Of a DNA stretch of 22,189 nt, positions 7,054 to 14,429 are shown in pieces. This stretch comes from JANQIV01 sp050117315 (GTDB taxonomy: Bacteria; Bacteroidota; Ignavibacteria; Ignavibacteriales; Melioribacteraceae). How positions within the stretch are numbered: position 1 is the stretch's first letter; each line of letters starts with the position of its first letter. Both the position numbers and the translations under genes were made by a program. Location: assembly GCA_050117315.1 (NCBI GenBank), contig JASFMY010000119.1, forward strand, positions 1 to 22,189, in the 5' to 3' direction. Under the pieces are notes generated by a model. The model saw only the letters and a list, made by a program, of their open reading frames with translations, made no database searches and was not told the origin of the DNA.

Positions 7054-8367
7054 CTATGTAATTAAAACCGCTTTTCTTGTAATCGATTTATTGCCAGCAG
7101 TAAGTTGAATAAAATAAATACCTGATTGAACATGCTGCCCTTGTTCATTATCACCATTCCAATTAACACTGTAGTAGCCCTGTCCTTGAGTTTTATTGAC
7201 TAAAATTTTTATCTTTTTTCCCAAAACATCGTATACTGTTAGTTTGACTAAGCTCTCCTTATGAAGATTGTACTCAATTTTAGTAGATGGGTTAAAAGGA
7301 TTAGGATAGTTTTGCAATAATTCGAAAGAGTTTATTAATTCTTCACTGTCGTTTACTTTTACTGGGTTAGTCTCATTTGTAATTATTAAACCGTCTGCAC
7401 CTGCAAGAAATAAATAGTCACCTTTATATGTAACAGCATGAGGGATAAAACCTTCGGGAGTTGGAACTATTTCCCAACTATTTCCGTAGTCGCTAGTTTT
7501 GTATAAGTGGTATGAGTTATTTTCCGGCCCTAAGATATTTACTACTACTGCCCAACCGACCTTACCATTAACAGGTAATACATCTGTAAATGTTAATAAA
7601 CCTCTTATTAAGTCTGTTAATTCTATTGAATAATTACTACTCCATGTTTCTCCTCCATCAAAAGATTTAGCAAATCCCCAGCCGCTCGCCCATAACGTAT
7701 CTTGCCCGGCAAATTTCAATTTAAAAGTATGAGCTCCTTCAAATTGGCTGATATGAGTAAGATTTTGCCCGCCGTCATTTGTAGAGTAAACTTCAATAGG
7801 ATCAAAATTGTCAAATCCGTAACTTCCTATTACTATCCCATTTAATGAGTCTCTGAATTTTACATCATAATACAATATTCCATCTGACCTATCGCTCAGA
7901 ATTTCCCAATTTTCACCGCCATTGTCTGTATGTAACAATATTCCCCCTCTTTTTGTACCGTCATCCATTTGCCCAGTAACCCATCCTGTACTGTCATTTA
8001 TAAAACTAATTCCTCTAAGTAAATGAGTAGTAGTTCCGCTTTCTTGTTTCTGCCAAGATTCTCCGCCGTCTTTTGTTGAAAGTATCAAACCTGTACCCCC
8101 TATTATATAACCAGTCTTGCTATCTGTAAAATAGAAATCTCTTAATTGTGTTGAATCGGAAGGAATTAGTTGTTCATTCCATGTCTCTCCGCCGTCAGTT
8201 GTATTTAAAAGTTTATAACGCCCCAACGCCCAACCGAGGAGTGAGTCGGTGAATGTGATTTTAACAAAAACTAAATCAGTTCCTGTGTCTATCATATGCC
8301 ATTGAGAATAATTTAGAGAAGATAAAAAAAGGAGAGAAATTATAGATTTCGATATTAATATTTTCAT
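7054..8367 (-). CDS. Secreted Asp-box beta-propeller with T9SS domain (copy 3)
   Basis: The 437-residue precursor has a signal peptide (MKILISKSIISLLFLSS), six Asp-box-like motifs (NTTDGGETW, STKDGGESW, HTDNGGENW, STNDGGQNL, KSFDGGETW, KTSDYGNSW) and a canonical NYPNPFNPSTKIEYNL T9SS sorting domain. It is homologous to copies 1 and 2 over its full length but clearly more diverged, so it is the older member of the tandem set. The fourth box has lost its Trp. It is the first gene of the minus-strand array: upstream is a long AT-rich spacer, so its promoter probably lies in 8370-8560. The ATG has no clear Shine-Dalgarno sequence. Function is probably surface binding or adhesion; no ligand can be inferred. 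Confidence 0.85.
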   Translation of the reverse strand: MKILISKSIISLLFLSSLNYSQWHMIDTGTDLVFVKITFTDSLLGWALGRYKLLNTTDGGETWNEQLIPSDSTQLRDFYFTDSKTGYIIGGTGLILSTKDGGESWQKQESGTTTHLLRGISFINDSTGWVTGQMDDGTKRGGILLHTDNGGENWEILSDRSDGILYYDVKFRDSLNGIVIGSYGFDNFDPIEVYSTNDGGQNLTHISQFEGAHTFKLKFAGQDTLWASGWGFAKSFDGGETWSSNYSIELTDLIRGLLTFTDVLPVNGKVGWAVVVNILGPENNSYHLYKTSDYGNSWEIVPTPEGFIPHAVTYKGDYLFLAGADGLIITNETNPVKVNDSEELINSFELLQNYPNPFNPSTKIEYNLHKESLVKLTVYDVLGKKIKILVNKTQGQGYYSVNWNGDNEQGQHVQSGIYFIQLTAGNKSITRKAVLIT

Positions 8368-9331
8368 TTTTCATTCAAAATAATTATTGATAATTAAATT
8401 TGATTTTATCCAAAAATCAAGATGGTAGATATAGCTATAATTTGAATGAGAACGTTTATAAAAATCAATTGACATGCCAAGTTGTCATAACATAATTATT
8501 GAGTTTGTCGTAAAAAAACTTATTCAGAGTACGAAAAATAATTACACGGTGTGAAATTCATTCACAGTTAAAAGGATAAGGTGTAAAAGAGCTGCACTCC
8601 GGCTCCAAATTCATCATAATCGGTATAAATATCTATGTTACATATTCCACCGCTTATACTATTGATTTTCACGACTCTCCACTTATAATGTTAGTTTTTT
8701 TATTGTAATAAAATTATAAAGATTTGGTAACAACTTTTCACAACAAAATAAGATTTAAATGAGATGATAATCTTTTTTAATTAAAAATCAAGATAGTATA
8801 AATACCTATCCTTATAATAAAAATTTATTTTCTTTGCTTTTGAGCGGTTAATAAACTTCTTAATAAAGAAAAGTACCAAAGATTTACACTATTTTAATGC
8901 CAAAATAAAATAGATAATTAGTATTAAATAAGTATAACTACCTATTATTTTATAACATATTTAGCAACCATATTTACTGTTTGTGAAAGTTTAAATTTTT
9001 TTTGTAAAGTATTTTTATTAGCATACTTGTGTGAAGAATTTTCAGCAGGCCGGAAAGGAGCGCATCAAAAAAAGGCAGAGCAATTAACCTGCCTGTCTCA
9101 AATCTAATATCTCAATTCTTACGTCTGTTAAGCAAGTTGCCGGGGCACGTTTCTTGGTTTCTTCGGAATTTGTCTTCAAGATTACAAGAGTGAATTTATA
9201 ATAATAATTGAATATCATGAATAATGTAGCTAATTTTGATATTATAAACGGGGTTTTGATTTATATGAAAATTTCGGAATCAAGACTACATTTAGTTTAA
9301 GACAAAGCATCTATAATAAACAAGGGAAATT
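8368..9331. other. Long AT-rich divergent intergenic spacer
   Basis: This spacer separates copy 3 of the propellers (minus) from sucC (plus) and should hold both promoters. It contains an 8-bp hairpin (TTGATTTT 8400-8407 with AAAATCAA 8413-8420). A 16-bp direct repeat AAAAATCAAGATRGTA lies at 8412-8427 and 8783-8798. A 15-bp near-repeat AGTATAAMTACCTAT lies at 8795-8809 and 8931-8945. The tail of a lost membrane protein gene is at 8568-8690. A 45-codon minus-strand ORF (9084-9218) lacks a ribosome site and is left uncalled. No RNA gene was recognised. Confidence 0.5.
8568..8690 (-). pseudogene. C-terminal remnant of an outer-membrane beta-barrel protein
   Basis: An open stretch of about 40 codons, bounded upstream by a stop, ends 'DEFGAGVQLFYTLSF' then TAA. 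Alternating hydrophobic/aromatic residues ending in Phe are the usual signature of the last strand of outer-membrane beta-barrels, recognised by the BAM complex. No start with ribosome site or upstream domain is visible, so this is probably the residue of a deleted gene. The call rests on a short, weakly specific pattern. Confidence 0.35.
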
Positions 9332-10495
9332 ATGAAAATACATGAATACCAGGGCAAAGAGATTTTAAGAAAATTTAACGTCCCTGTTCCGCAAGGAAGG
9401 GTTGCATTTGATGCGGACGAAGCTGTAAAAGCGGCGGAAGAAATAGGTGGGAATGTGTGGGTTGTAAAAGCTCAGATTCATGCCGGGGGAAGAGGAAAAG
9501 GCGGCGGAGTAAAAGTTGCAAAGTCTTTGGATGAAGTTAGGGAGTATGCTCAAAACATGATGGGAATGAACTTAGTTACCCATCAAACAGGCCCGGAAGG
9601 AAAAACCGTAAAAAGACTGCTCATTGAACAGGGCATCAATATAGAAAAAGAATTATATGTTGGAATAACGTTGGACAGGGCCGGTTCAAAAAACGTTGTT
9701 ATGGCTTCAACAGAAGGCGGGGTAGAAATAGAAAAGGTTGCAGCGGAAACCCCGGAATTAATCTTGAAAGAAACCGTTGATCCTTCGGTAGGATTCCAGG
9801 GATACCAGGCGAGAAAGCTTGCATTCGGTTTGGGTTTGGAAGGCAGCCAGTTCAAAAACGCAGTTAAGTTTTTTACAAGGCTTTACCGGGCTTATGATGC
9901 AACGGATGCGTCGCTTGCGGAAATAAACCCGCTGGTTGTAACAAAAGAAGGCGATGTAATTGCACTTGATGCAAAATTAAATTTTGACGACAATGCTTTA
10001 TACAGGCACAGCGATATTGTTGAGTATAGGGACCTGGACGAAGAAGAACAGCTTGAAATTGAAGCATCAAAGTATGACTTAAATTATATCAAGCTTGACG
10101 GCAACGTGGGCTGCATGGTTAACGGAGCCGGTTTGGCAATGGCTACAATGGATATTATAAAAATTGCCGGCGGCGAACCAGCAAACTTTTTGGATGTAGG
10201 CGGCGGCGCAAATAAAGAAACTGTTGCAAACGGTTTTAAAATAATTTTGTCGGATCCGAATGTAAAAGCAATTCTAGTTAATATTTTCGGCGGAATTGTT
10301 AGGTGCGACAGAGTTGCCCAGGGAGTAATTGACGCTGTTAACGAAATTAAAGTAAATATCCCGATAGTTATAAGGCTTGAAGGAACAAACGCAGAAGAAG
10401 CTGCGGATATGCTGGAAAATTCAGGGTTAAATTTTGAAGTTGCCAATTCTCTTGAAGAAGCAGCTAAAAAAGTGACCCGGGTAATTTCAAATTAA
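9332..10495 (+). CDS. sucC: Succinyl-CoA synthetase, ADP-forming, beta subunit
   Basis: The 387-residue product matches the SucC family in length and layout. It starts with the canonical 'MKIHEYQGKEILRKFNVPVP', followed by an ATP-grasp domain with 'VVKAQIHAGGRGKGGGVK' (about residues 44-61) and the 'EINPLVVT' metal-binding segment. The C-terminal ligase-CoA domain has 'GNVGCMVNGAGLAMATMD', 'FLDVGGGA' and 'ILVNIFGGIVRCD'. With the alpha subunit it interconverts succinyl-CoA, ADP and phosphate with succinate, CoA and ATP in the TCA cycle, in the cytoplasm. AAGGGA precedes the ATG. No sucD follows: a terminator comes directly after the stop, so the alpha subunit must be encoded elsewhere. Confidence 0.97.
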   Translation: MKIHEYQGKEILRKFNVPVPQGRVAFDADEAVKAAEEIGGNVWVVKAQIHAGGRGKGGGVKVAKSLDEVREYAQNMMGMNLVTHQTGPEGKTVKRLLIEQGINIEKELYVGITLDRAGSKNVVMASTEGGVEIEKVAAETPELILKETVDPSVGFQGYQARKLAFGLGLEGSQFKNAVKFFTRLYRAYDATDASLAEINPLVVTKEGDVIALDAKLNFDDNALYRHSDIVEYRDLDEEEQLEIEASKYDLNYIKLDGNVGCMVNGAGLAMATMDIIKIAGGEPANFLDVGGGANKETVANGFKIILSDPNVKAILVNIFGGIVRCDRVAQGVIDAVNEIKVNIPIVIRLEGTNAEEAADMLENSGLNFEVANSLEEAAKKVTRVISN

Positions 10496-10526
10496 TTGTG
10501 AAAACTTGAAGATAAAAAATTTTTTC

Positions 10527-10554
10527 AAGGGGGCTTGTTAAAAGCCCTTTTTTT
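10527..10554 (+). terminator. Rho-independent terminator after sucC
   Basis: GGGCTT (10531-10536) pairs with AAGCCC (10542-10547) across a short loop, followed by eight T residues. It lies about 35 bp after the sucC stop. Confidence 0.8.
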
Positions 10555-10557
10555 ATT

Positions 10558-10840
10558 TAGTGTCCGGTCGGATACTAATAACTATTTACAAATGAATAAG
10601 TTATATGATTTATTTTCCTCGAATATTTCCAGAAGGTCCGCTTACGTAAATAGAAGCTACGGCGGACAGGCTAAATTGCCACACCCGCCTACCGGCGAGG
10701 CAGGTTGTTTTATTGCCGTTGAAGCTTCATCACAACAATTTGACTATTGAGCAATTTAACAATTGATATGATTATTCAAGCGTGAAATACTTTGGAACTT
10801 ATTTGATCATAACAATTTGCAGATATTCGACCGGACACTA
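10558..10840. mobile_element. MITE-like element with 15-bp terminal inverted repeats
   Basis: GTGTCCGGTCGGATA at the left end (from 10560) is mirrored by TATTCGACCGGACAC at the right end (to 10838), with one mismatch. Both ends are flanked by TA, the target duplication of IS630/Tc1-mariner elements. ATTT is also repeated at 10555-10558 and 10840-10843, an alternative duplication. Inside, GAAGCT..ACGGC (from 10653) mirrors GCCGT..AGCTTC (to 10728), and the centre has GCCT/AGGC around ACCGGCG. No protein-coding content is credible, so it is a non-autonomous element. It sits between the sucC terminator and the histidine-kinase stop codon, only 2 bp from the latter. Confidence 0.75.
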
Positions 10841-10841
10841 T

Positions 10842-11834
10842 TTAGGTGATTTTTTCTTTTTTTATCGGCAGTTTAAATGCAAATGTTGAACCGCTTCCCA
10901 GTTTGCTTTTTACCCAAACTCTTCCGCTATGCTGTTCAATTATTTTTTTTACAATCCACAAACCTATTCCCGAACTTGATTCATTGTTGGTAGGTTTATT
11001 GCTTAGTACAACTCCTTTTTCAAATGCTTTTATAATTTCCTCCTGCGACAGACCGTAACCGGTATCCTTAATTTCACAGACAATGTTGTCTTCATCCTGA
11101 AAAGTAGATACAGTTATTTCTGTTTCCCGAGGTGAAAATTTTACTGCATTGTTGACAAGATTATCAATCACCTGTCCTATTTTTACCTGGTCAAACATGA
11201 TTAGGGGAAGATTTCTATCAAGCCTTTTTTTGAATACTATATTTTTTGCATGCGCAAGCGGTTCATAATTACCATAGATGTTTTCAACTACATCGTTTAT
11301 TTGTCCAAGCTCAGGGTGAAGTTTATTTATGTCTCTATCATTGCTTATTACCCTGGAAACTTCTTCAACAAGTTTAAATATACGCGAAGAAGTGGATAAA
11401 AGGCTTTGCATAATATCGCTCTGTTCCTTGGCAGTTAAGTCATAAGACTTTAGTAACTGAACAAAATTGCGAATAGTGGACACCGGATTTTTTATATCGT
11501 GAACTACTGAAGTGAAAAGCTCATCCTTTTGTATATTCAATTCCTCTAATCTTAATTTGGTCTGCTCCAAATTAAACCTCTTTTCTTCAAGGGATTTAAC
11601 TGTTTTTTCAAGCTCGGAAATCTTATATTCAATTCTGTCTTTATGCATCTGGTAAAAAGTAATCTGGTCTTTGAGTTTAACGTTTTCTTCTCTGAGACGT
11701 GCAATTTCTTTTGAGCCTGAAGCGGAGTTCATTTTATCACCAAACAAATTCATGCTGCGCACTATGAAAAAGATAGTCATAAAAATTGCAAATGCAGTAA
11801 TACCAAGCAGTATGATTGTAAAATTGATTTCCAT
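10842..11834 (-). CDS. Membrane-anchored sensor histidine kinase without sensor domain
   Basis: The 330-residue protein has one N-terminal membrane helix (residues 5-27) and a predicted coiled coil (about 40-105). The HisKA domain carries the phospho-acceptor in 'SVVHDIKNPVSTIRNF' (His112). The HATPase domain has the N box 'NLVNNAVKFSP', G1 'DTGYGLS' and G2 'SSGIGLWIVKKI'. All catalytic motifs look intact. There is no periplasmic, PAS, GAF or HAMP region, so it may sense through the membrane or through partners binding the coiled coil. No response regulator is adjacent, making it an orphan kinase. It is transcribed divergently from the Lrp-glnA unit across a roughly 250-bp spacer. No clear ribosome site precedes the ATG. 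The substrate cannot be inferred. Confidence 0.9.
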   Translation of the reverse strand: MEINFTIILLGITAFAIFMTIFFIVRSMNLFGDKMNSASGSKEIARLREENVKLKDQITFYQMHKDRIEYKISELEKTVKSLEEKRFNLEQTKLRLEELNIQKDELFTSVVHDIKNPVSTIRNFVQLLKSYDLTAKEQSDIMQSLLSTSSRIFKLVEEVSRVISNDRDINKLHPELGQINDVVENIYGNYEPLAHAKNIVFKKRLDRNLPLIMFDQVKIGQVIDNLVNNAVKFSPRETEITVSTFQDEDNIVCEIKDTGYGLSQEEIIKAFEKGVVLSNKPTNNESSSGIGLWIVKKIIEQHSGRVWVKSKLGSGSTFAFKLPIKKEKIT

Positions 11835-12085
11835 AAAATTAAACTATCAGCTCATTGAATAGTTTGCAAAAAATTTAACTTTCGAGGACTACAGATAATA
11901 CACTGCTTATATATATAATGAATAATTTAATATGCAAAAATAATCATTTGTTTTAAAAAATTTATTAAATAAAATACAAATTACGTATTTTTTTTGTATA
12001 TTTAAAATAAGTTTTGCATTTCTCAACTATCTGTCTTATATTTTCAGTCATTAATTTCGAAAATCCTAAATAAATTAGGCGTATT
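11835..12085. promoter_or_regulatory. Divergent promoter region, kinase and Lrp-glnA
   Basis: This very AT-rich spacer lies between two divergent genes. It contains AAATAC...GTATTT around 11970-11990, a small inverted repeat, and several A/T runs. AT-rich bent DNA with weak dyads is compatible with Lrp-family autoregulation, but no box can be assigned with confidence. Confidence 0.3.
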
Positions 12086-12532
12086 ATGCTTGACAGCTTA
12101 GATCATAAGATCCTTAATCTTCTACAAGAAAACGGAAGAAAAAAAAGGAAAGATTTAGCAGACGAAATTGGGTTATCATTGCCTTCATTAAGCGAGAGAC
12201 TCAATAAACTTGAAGATCACGGTATAATTGAAGGCTATTTTACAAAATTAAACAGACATACTTTCGGTTATGACATACAGGCTTTTATTCTTGTTGTAAT
12301 GGAGTCATCGAAAAACTATAAAAAGCTTTTGGAAAACGCAAAACAAATTCCTGAAATTTTGGAATGCCATTCTGTTTTAGGCGAAGGCTCGCATATGTTG
12401 AAAGTGCTTGTTAAAAGCACTAAAGAGCTGGAATCATTATTAAGCACTATTCAATCGTGGCCCGGTGTTGTACGGACTATAACAAATTTTGTTTTATCGA
12501 CTAGCAAAGAAACAACTAAAATAAAAATATAA
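12086..12532 (+). CDS. Lrp/AsnC-family transcriptional regulator
   Basis: The 148-residue length and order are typical of the family. The N-terminal winged helix-turn-helix (residues 1-60) is of the form 'LDHKILNLLQENGR...LADEIGLSLPSLSERLNKLEDHGII'. The C-terminal RAM effector-binding/oligomerisation domain includes 'ILECHSVLGEGSHMLKVLV' (about 92-110). Lrp-type proteins form octamer-like assemblies on AT-rich DNA and respond to amino acids. The gene is 18 bp upstream of glnA on the same strand, so the pair is almost certainly co-transcribed, and glnA and itself are the likely targets. That link to glutamine or nitrogen status is inference from context. Confidence 0.9.
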   Translation: MLDSLDHKILNLLQENGRKKRKDLADEIGLSLPSLSERLNKLEDHGIIEGYFTKLNRHTFGYDIQAFILVVMESSKNYKKLLENAKQIPEILECHSVLGEGSHMLKVLVKSTKELESLLSTIQSWPGVVRTITNFVLSTSKETTKIKI

Positions 12533-12550
12533 AAACTAAGGAGAAAGAAA

Positions 12551-13975
12551 ATGAGTACCGATTCTTCAATCAAAAAGATTCTTGATTTCATTAAGGAAAA
12601 GGAAATAAAATTTATTGATTTCAAGTTTATGGATTTCCCGGGCCAATGGCAGCATTTTACGGTTCCTTCAAGCCAGTTAAAAGAAGATTCTTTTGAGGAT
12701 GGCTTTGGTTTTGACGGTTCATCAATAAGAGGATGGAAAAACATTAATGAAAGTGATATGCTTATAATTCCCGATCCGCAATCAATGTTTGTGGACCCTT
12801 TTATTGAATCACCTACTATCAGTTTAATATGTGATGTTCACGAACCTGCAACAAAAGAAAAATATACAAGATGCCCCAGAAGTATTGCTCAAAAAGCAGA
12901 TGCTTATTTGAAATCTACGGGAATTGCAGACACGGCATACATCGGACCGGAAGCAGAATTTTTTGTTTTTGACGATGTCCAATTTGATTCGCAACCGAAT
13001 ACATCTTTCTATTATGTTGACTCCGTTGAAGGCCGTTGGAACACCGGACGTGAAGAAGGCCCTAACTTAGCTTACAAACCGCGTTACAAAGAAGGATACT
13101 TCCCGGTTCCTCCGTCAGATTCGCTAAATGATTTAAGAAACGAAATGTGTACACGTTTAATTGATATGGGGATTGAAGTTGAAGCACAGCACCACGAAGT
13201 AGCTAGCGGCGGTCAATGCGAAATCGATTTAAAATTTGCCCCGTTACTACAGGCAGCAGACGAATTATTACTGTTCAAATATGTTGTAAAAAACACAGCA
13301 CGTTTACACGGAAAAACAGTTACATATATGCCTAAACCGATTATGAACGACAACGGTAGCGGTATGCACACTCACTGTTCTTTCTGGAAAGACGGCAAAC
13401 CGTTATTTGCAGGCAACGGTTATGCAGGATTGAGTGAAATGGCATTGCACTTTATCGGCGGTGTTTTGAAACATGCGGGCGCATTACTTGCATTTACGAA
13501 TCCGACAACTAACTCGTACAAAAGGTTGGTACCCGGCTTTGAAGCTCCTGTAAGATTAGCTTATTCACAAAGAAATAGAAGTGCTGCATGCAGAATTCCA
13601 ATGTATTCAAACAGCCCGAAAGCAAAACGTGTTGAATTCAGATGCCCGGATGCATCTTCAAATCCTTACCTTGCTTTCTCAGCATTGATGATGGCAGGGC
13701 TTGACGGGGTATTAAACAGAATTGATCCCGGCGATCCGTTAGATAAAGATATTTATGATATGGAACCGGAAGAACTGCAAAATGTCCCTTCAACTCCCGA
13801 ATCTTTAGGCGCAGCATTAAAGGCTCTTGAAGAAGATCATGAATTCTTGTTAAAAGGCGACGTGTTTACAGAAGATGTGATTGAAACATGGATCAATTAT
13901 AAATTCGATAAAGAAGTAAAACCGATGTCGTTAATGCCTCATCCTTATGAGTTCAGTTTATATTATGATATCTAG
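12551..13975 (+). CDS. glnA: Glutamine synthetase, type I
   Basis: The 474-residue enzyme makes glutamine from glutamate, ammonia and ATP in the cytoplasm as a dodecamer. Family motifs are intact: 'FGFDGSSIRGW' near residue 55, 'GPEAEFFVFD', 'GGQCEIDLKF', the ATP-binding 'NDNGSGMHTHCSFWKDG', the glutamate-binding 'NPTTNSYKRLVPG', 'RNRSAACRIP' and 'RCPDASSNPYLAF'. The segment 'KDIYDMEPEE' places Tyr402 where the enterobacterial enzyme is adenylylated (NLYDLPPEE), so this is a GSI-beta-type protein, though no adenylyltransferase is in view. A strong site, AAGGAGA, precedes the ATG. It forms a two-gene unit with the Lrp-type regulator and ends at a strong terminator. Confidence 0.97.
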   Translation: MSTDSSIKKILDFIKEKEIKFIDFKFMDFPGQWQHFTVPSSQLKEDSFEDGFGFDGSSIRGWKNINESDMLIIPDPQSMFVDPFIESPTISLICDVHEPATKEKYTRCPRSIAQKADAYLKSTGIADTAYIGPEAEFFVFDDVQFDSQPNTSFYYVDSVEGRWNTGREEGPNLAYKPRYKEGYFPVPPSDSLNDLRNEMCTRLIDMGIEVEAQHHEVASGGQCEIDLKFAPLLQAADELLLFKYVVKNTARLHGKTVTYMPKPIMNDNGSGMHTHCSFWKDGKPLFAGNGYAGLSEMALHFIGGVLKHAGALLAFTNPTTNSYKRLVPGFEAPVRLAYSQRNRSAACRIPMYSNSPKAKRVEFRCPDASSNPYLAFSALMMAGLDGVLNRIDPGDPLDKDIYDMEPEELQNVPSTPESLGAALKALEEDHEFLLKGDVFTEDVIETWINYKFDKEVKPMSLMPHPYEFSLYYDI

Positions 13976-14014
13976 TATATAGTTCTCATTCTACTTGTGG
14001 AAAGTAATTTGTAG

Positions 14015-14046
14015 AGACGTCCCACGGCATGGGACGTCTTTTTTTT
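14015..14046 (+). terminator. Strong intrinsic terminator after glnA
   Basis: A perfect 10-bp stem, AGACGTCCCA (14015-14024) with TGGGACGTCT (14030-14039), encloses the loop CGGCA and is followed by eight T residues. The GTAGAGACGTCCC core is also a style of interspersed repeat found in related genomes, so the terminator may derive from a repeat. It partly overlaps the decayed phosphatase tail read on the other strand. Confidence 0.85.
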
Positions 14047-14195
14047 AATCTAACGGCTAATAAAGTGGCATCATCCTGAAGTTCACCGCCGAATGTTTTT
14101 GCCTGTTTAGGGAGTTAAGATATTATAACCCTGGACAATACCATCAGTCCCGCAACATAAAAACTTTATCCGGCTAAATTGTTATTGTCTCCAGC
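14035..14195 (-). pseudogene. Decayed C-terminus of a SpoIIE-type (PPM) phosphatase
   Basis: Two minus-strand fragments match conserved motifs of SpoIIE/RsbU-type phosphatases. 'TDGIVQGYN' (14122-14148) corresponds to the 'YTDGITEA.N' motif. In another frame, 'FGGELQDDATLLAVRL' (14045-14092) corresponds to the terminal 'F.GG...DDiTLLVLR' motif with metal-binding Asp. The roughly 40 residues normally between them are reduced to a few codons and the frame differs, so the locus has an internal deletion. A GD dipeptide-coding segment near 14190 would fit the 'PGD' that precedes TDG in this family. No gene body remains upstream. Confidence 0.5.
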
Positions 14196-14429
14196 TATCA
14201 TATTATATTATCCAACTAATCAACATATAGAGAACTACAATTACAAGGCCGTTACGAACAATTGAGGGAGTTTTTAAAGGAAGTATTCTCGGCACCGCGC
14301 ATAATATTTTGTGAGTATTAAATTTTAGGCTACCTGCCCACTATGTTAATATAGCGGGCAGGCCTGGCAGGTATCACTAATTATTCTTCGGTGGGCTTAA
14401 TTTTTTATAATCAGTGTTTTTTTTTAATC
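14196..14429. other. Intergenic region with GC-rich hairpin
   Basis: Apart from the hairpin at 14333-14362 and nearby GGCCTGGCAGG, this stretch has no credible gene. A short minus-strand open stretch near 14222-14310 reads as a hydrophobic segment (NGLVIVVLYMLISW) but lacks a start and is too short to call. Confidence 0.35.
14333..14362. repeat. GC-rich hairpin in intergenic DNA
   Basis: CCTGCCC (14333-14339) and CTAT (14341-14344) mirror ATAG (14351-14354) and GGGCAGG (14356-14362), with one mismatch and a GTTAAT loop. It shares the ACCTGCC core with other GC-rich elements in this window and lies downstream of the subtilase gene end, where it may slow transcription. Confidence 0.65.

Noticed and set aside
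8469..8496. TTGACA and CATAAT with 16-bp spacing, sigma-70 like
   Set aside because: It is more than 800 bp from the gene it would serve, lies within a small palindrome (TGACA/TGTCA), and such matches are common in AT-rich DNA.
9084..9218. 45-codon minus-strand ORF (MIFNYYYKFTLV...)
   Set aside because: Composition is plausible but there is no ribosome site, family or conserved context; left as unassigned spacer.
10535..10750. 71-codon plus-strand ORF after sucC
   Set aside because: It starts in the terminator hairpin, runs through the inverted-repeat element and its palindromic centre, and has no ribosome site or recognisable domain.
14222..14310. Hydrophobic minus-strand open stretch ending SWII
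   Set aside because: No start codon with ribosome site and under 40 codons; could be a membrane-protein remnant but not supportable.
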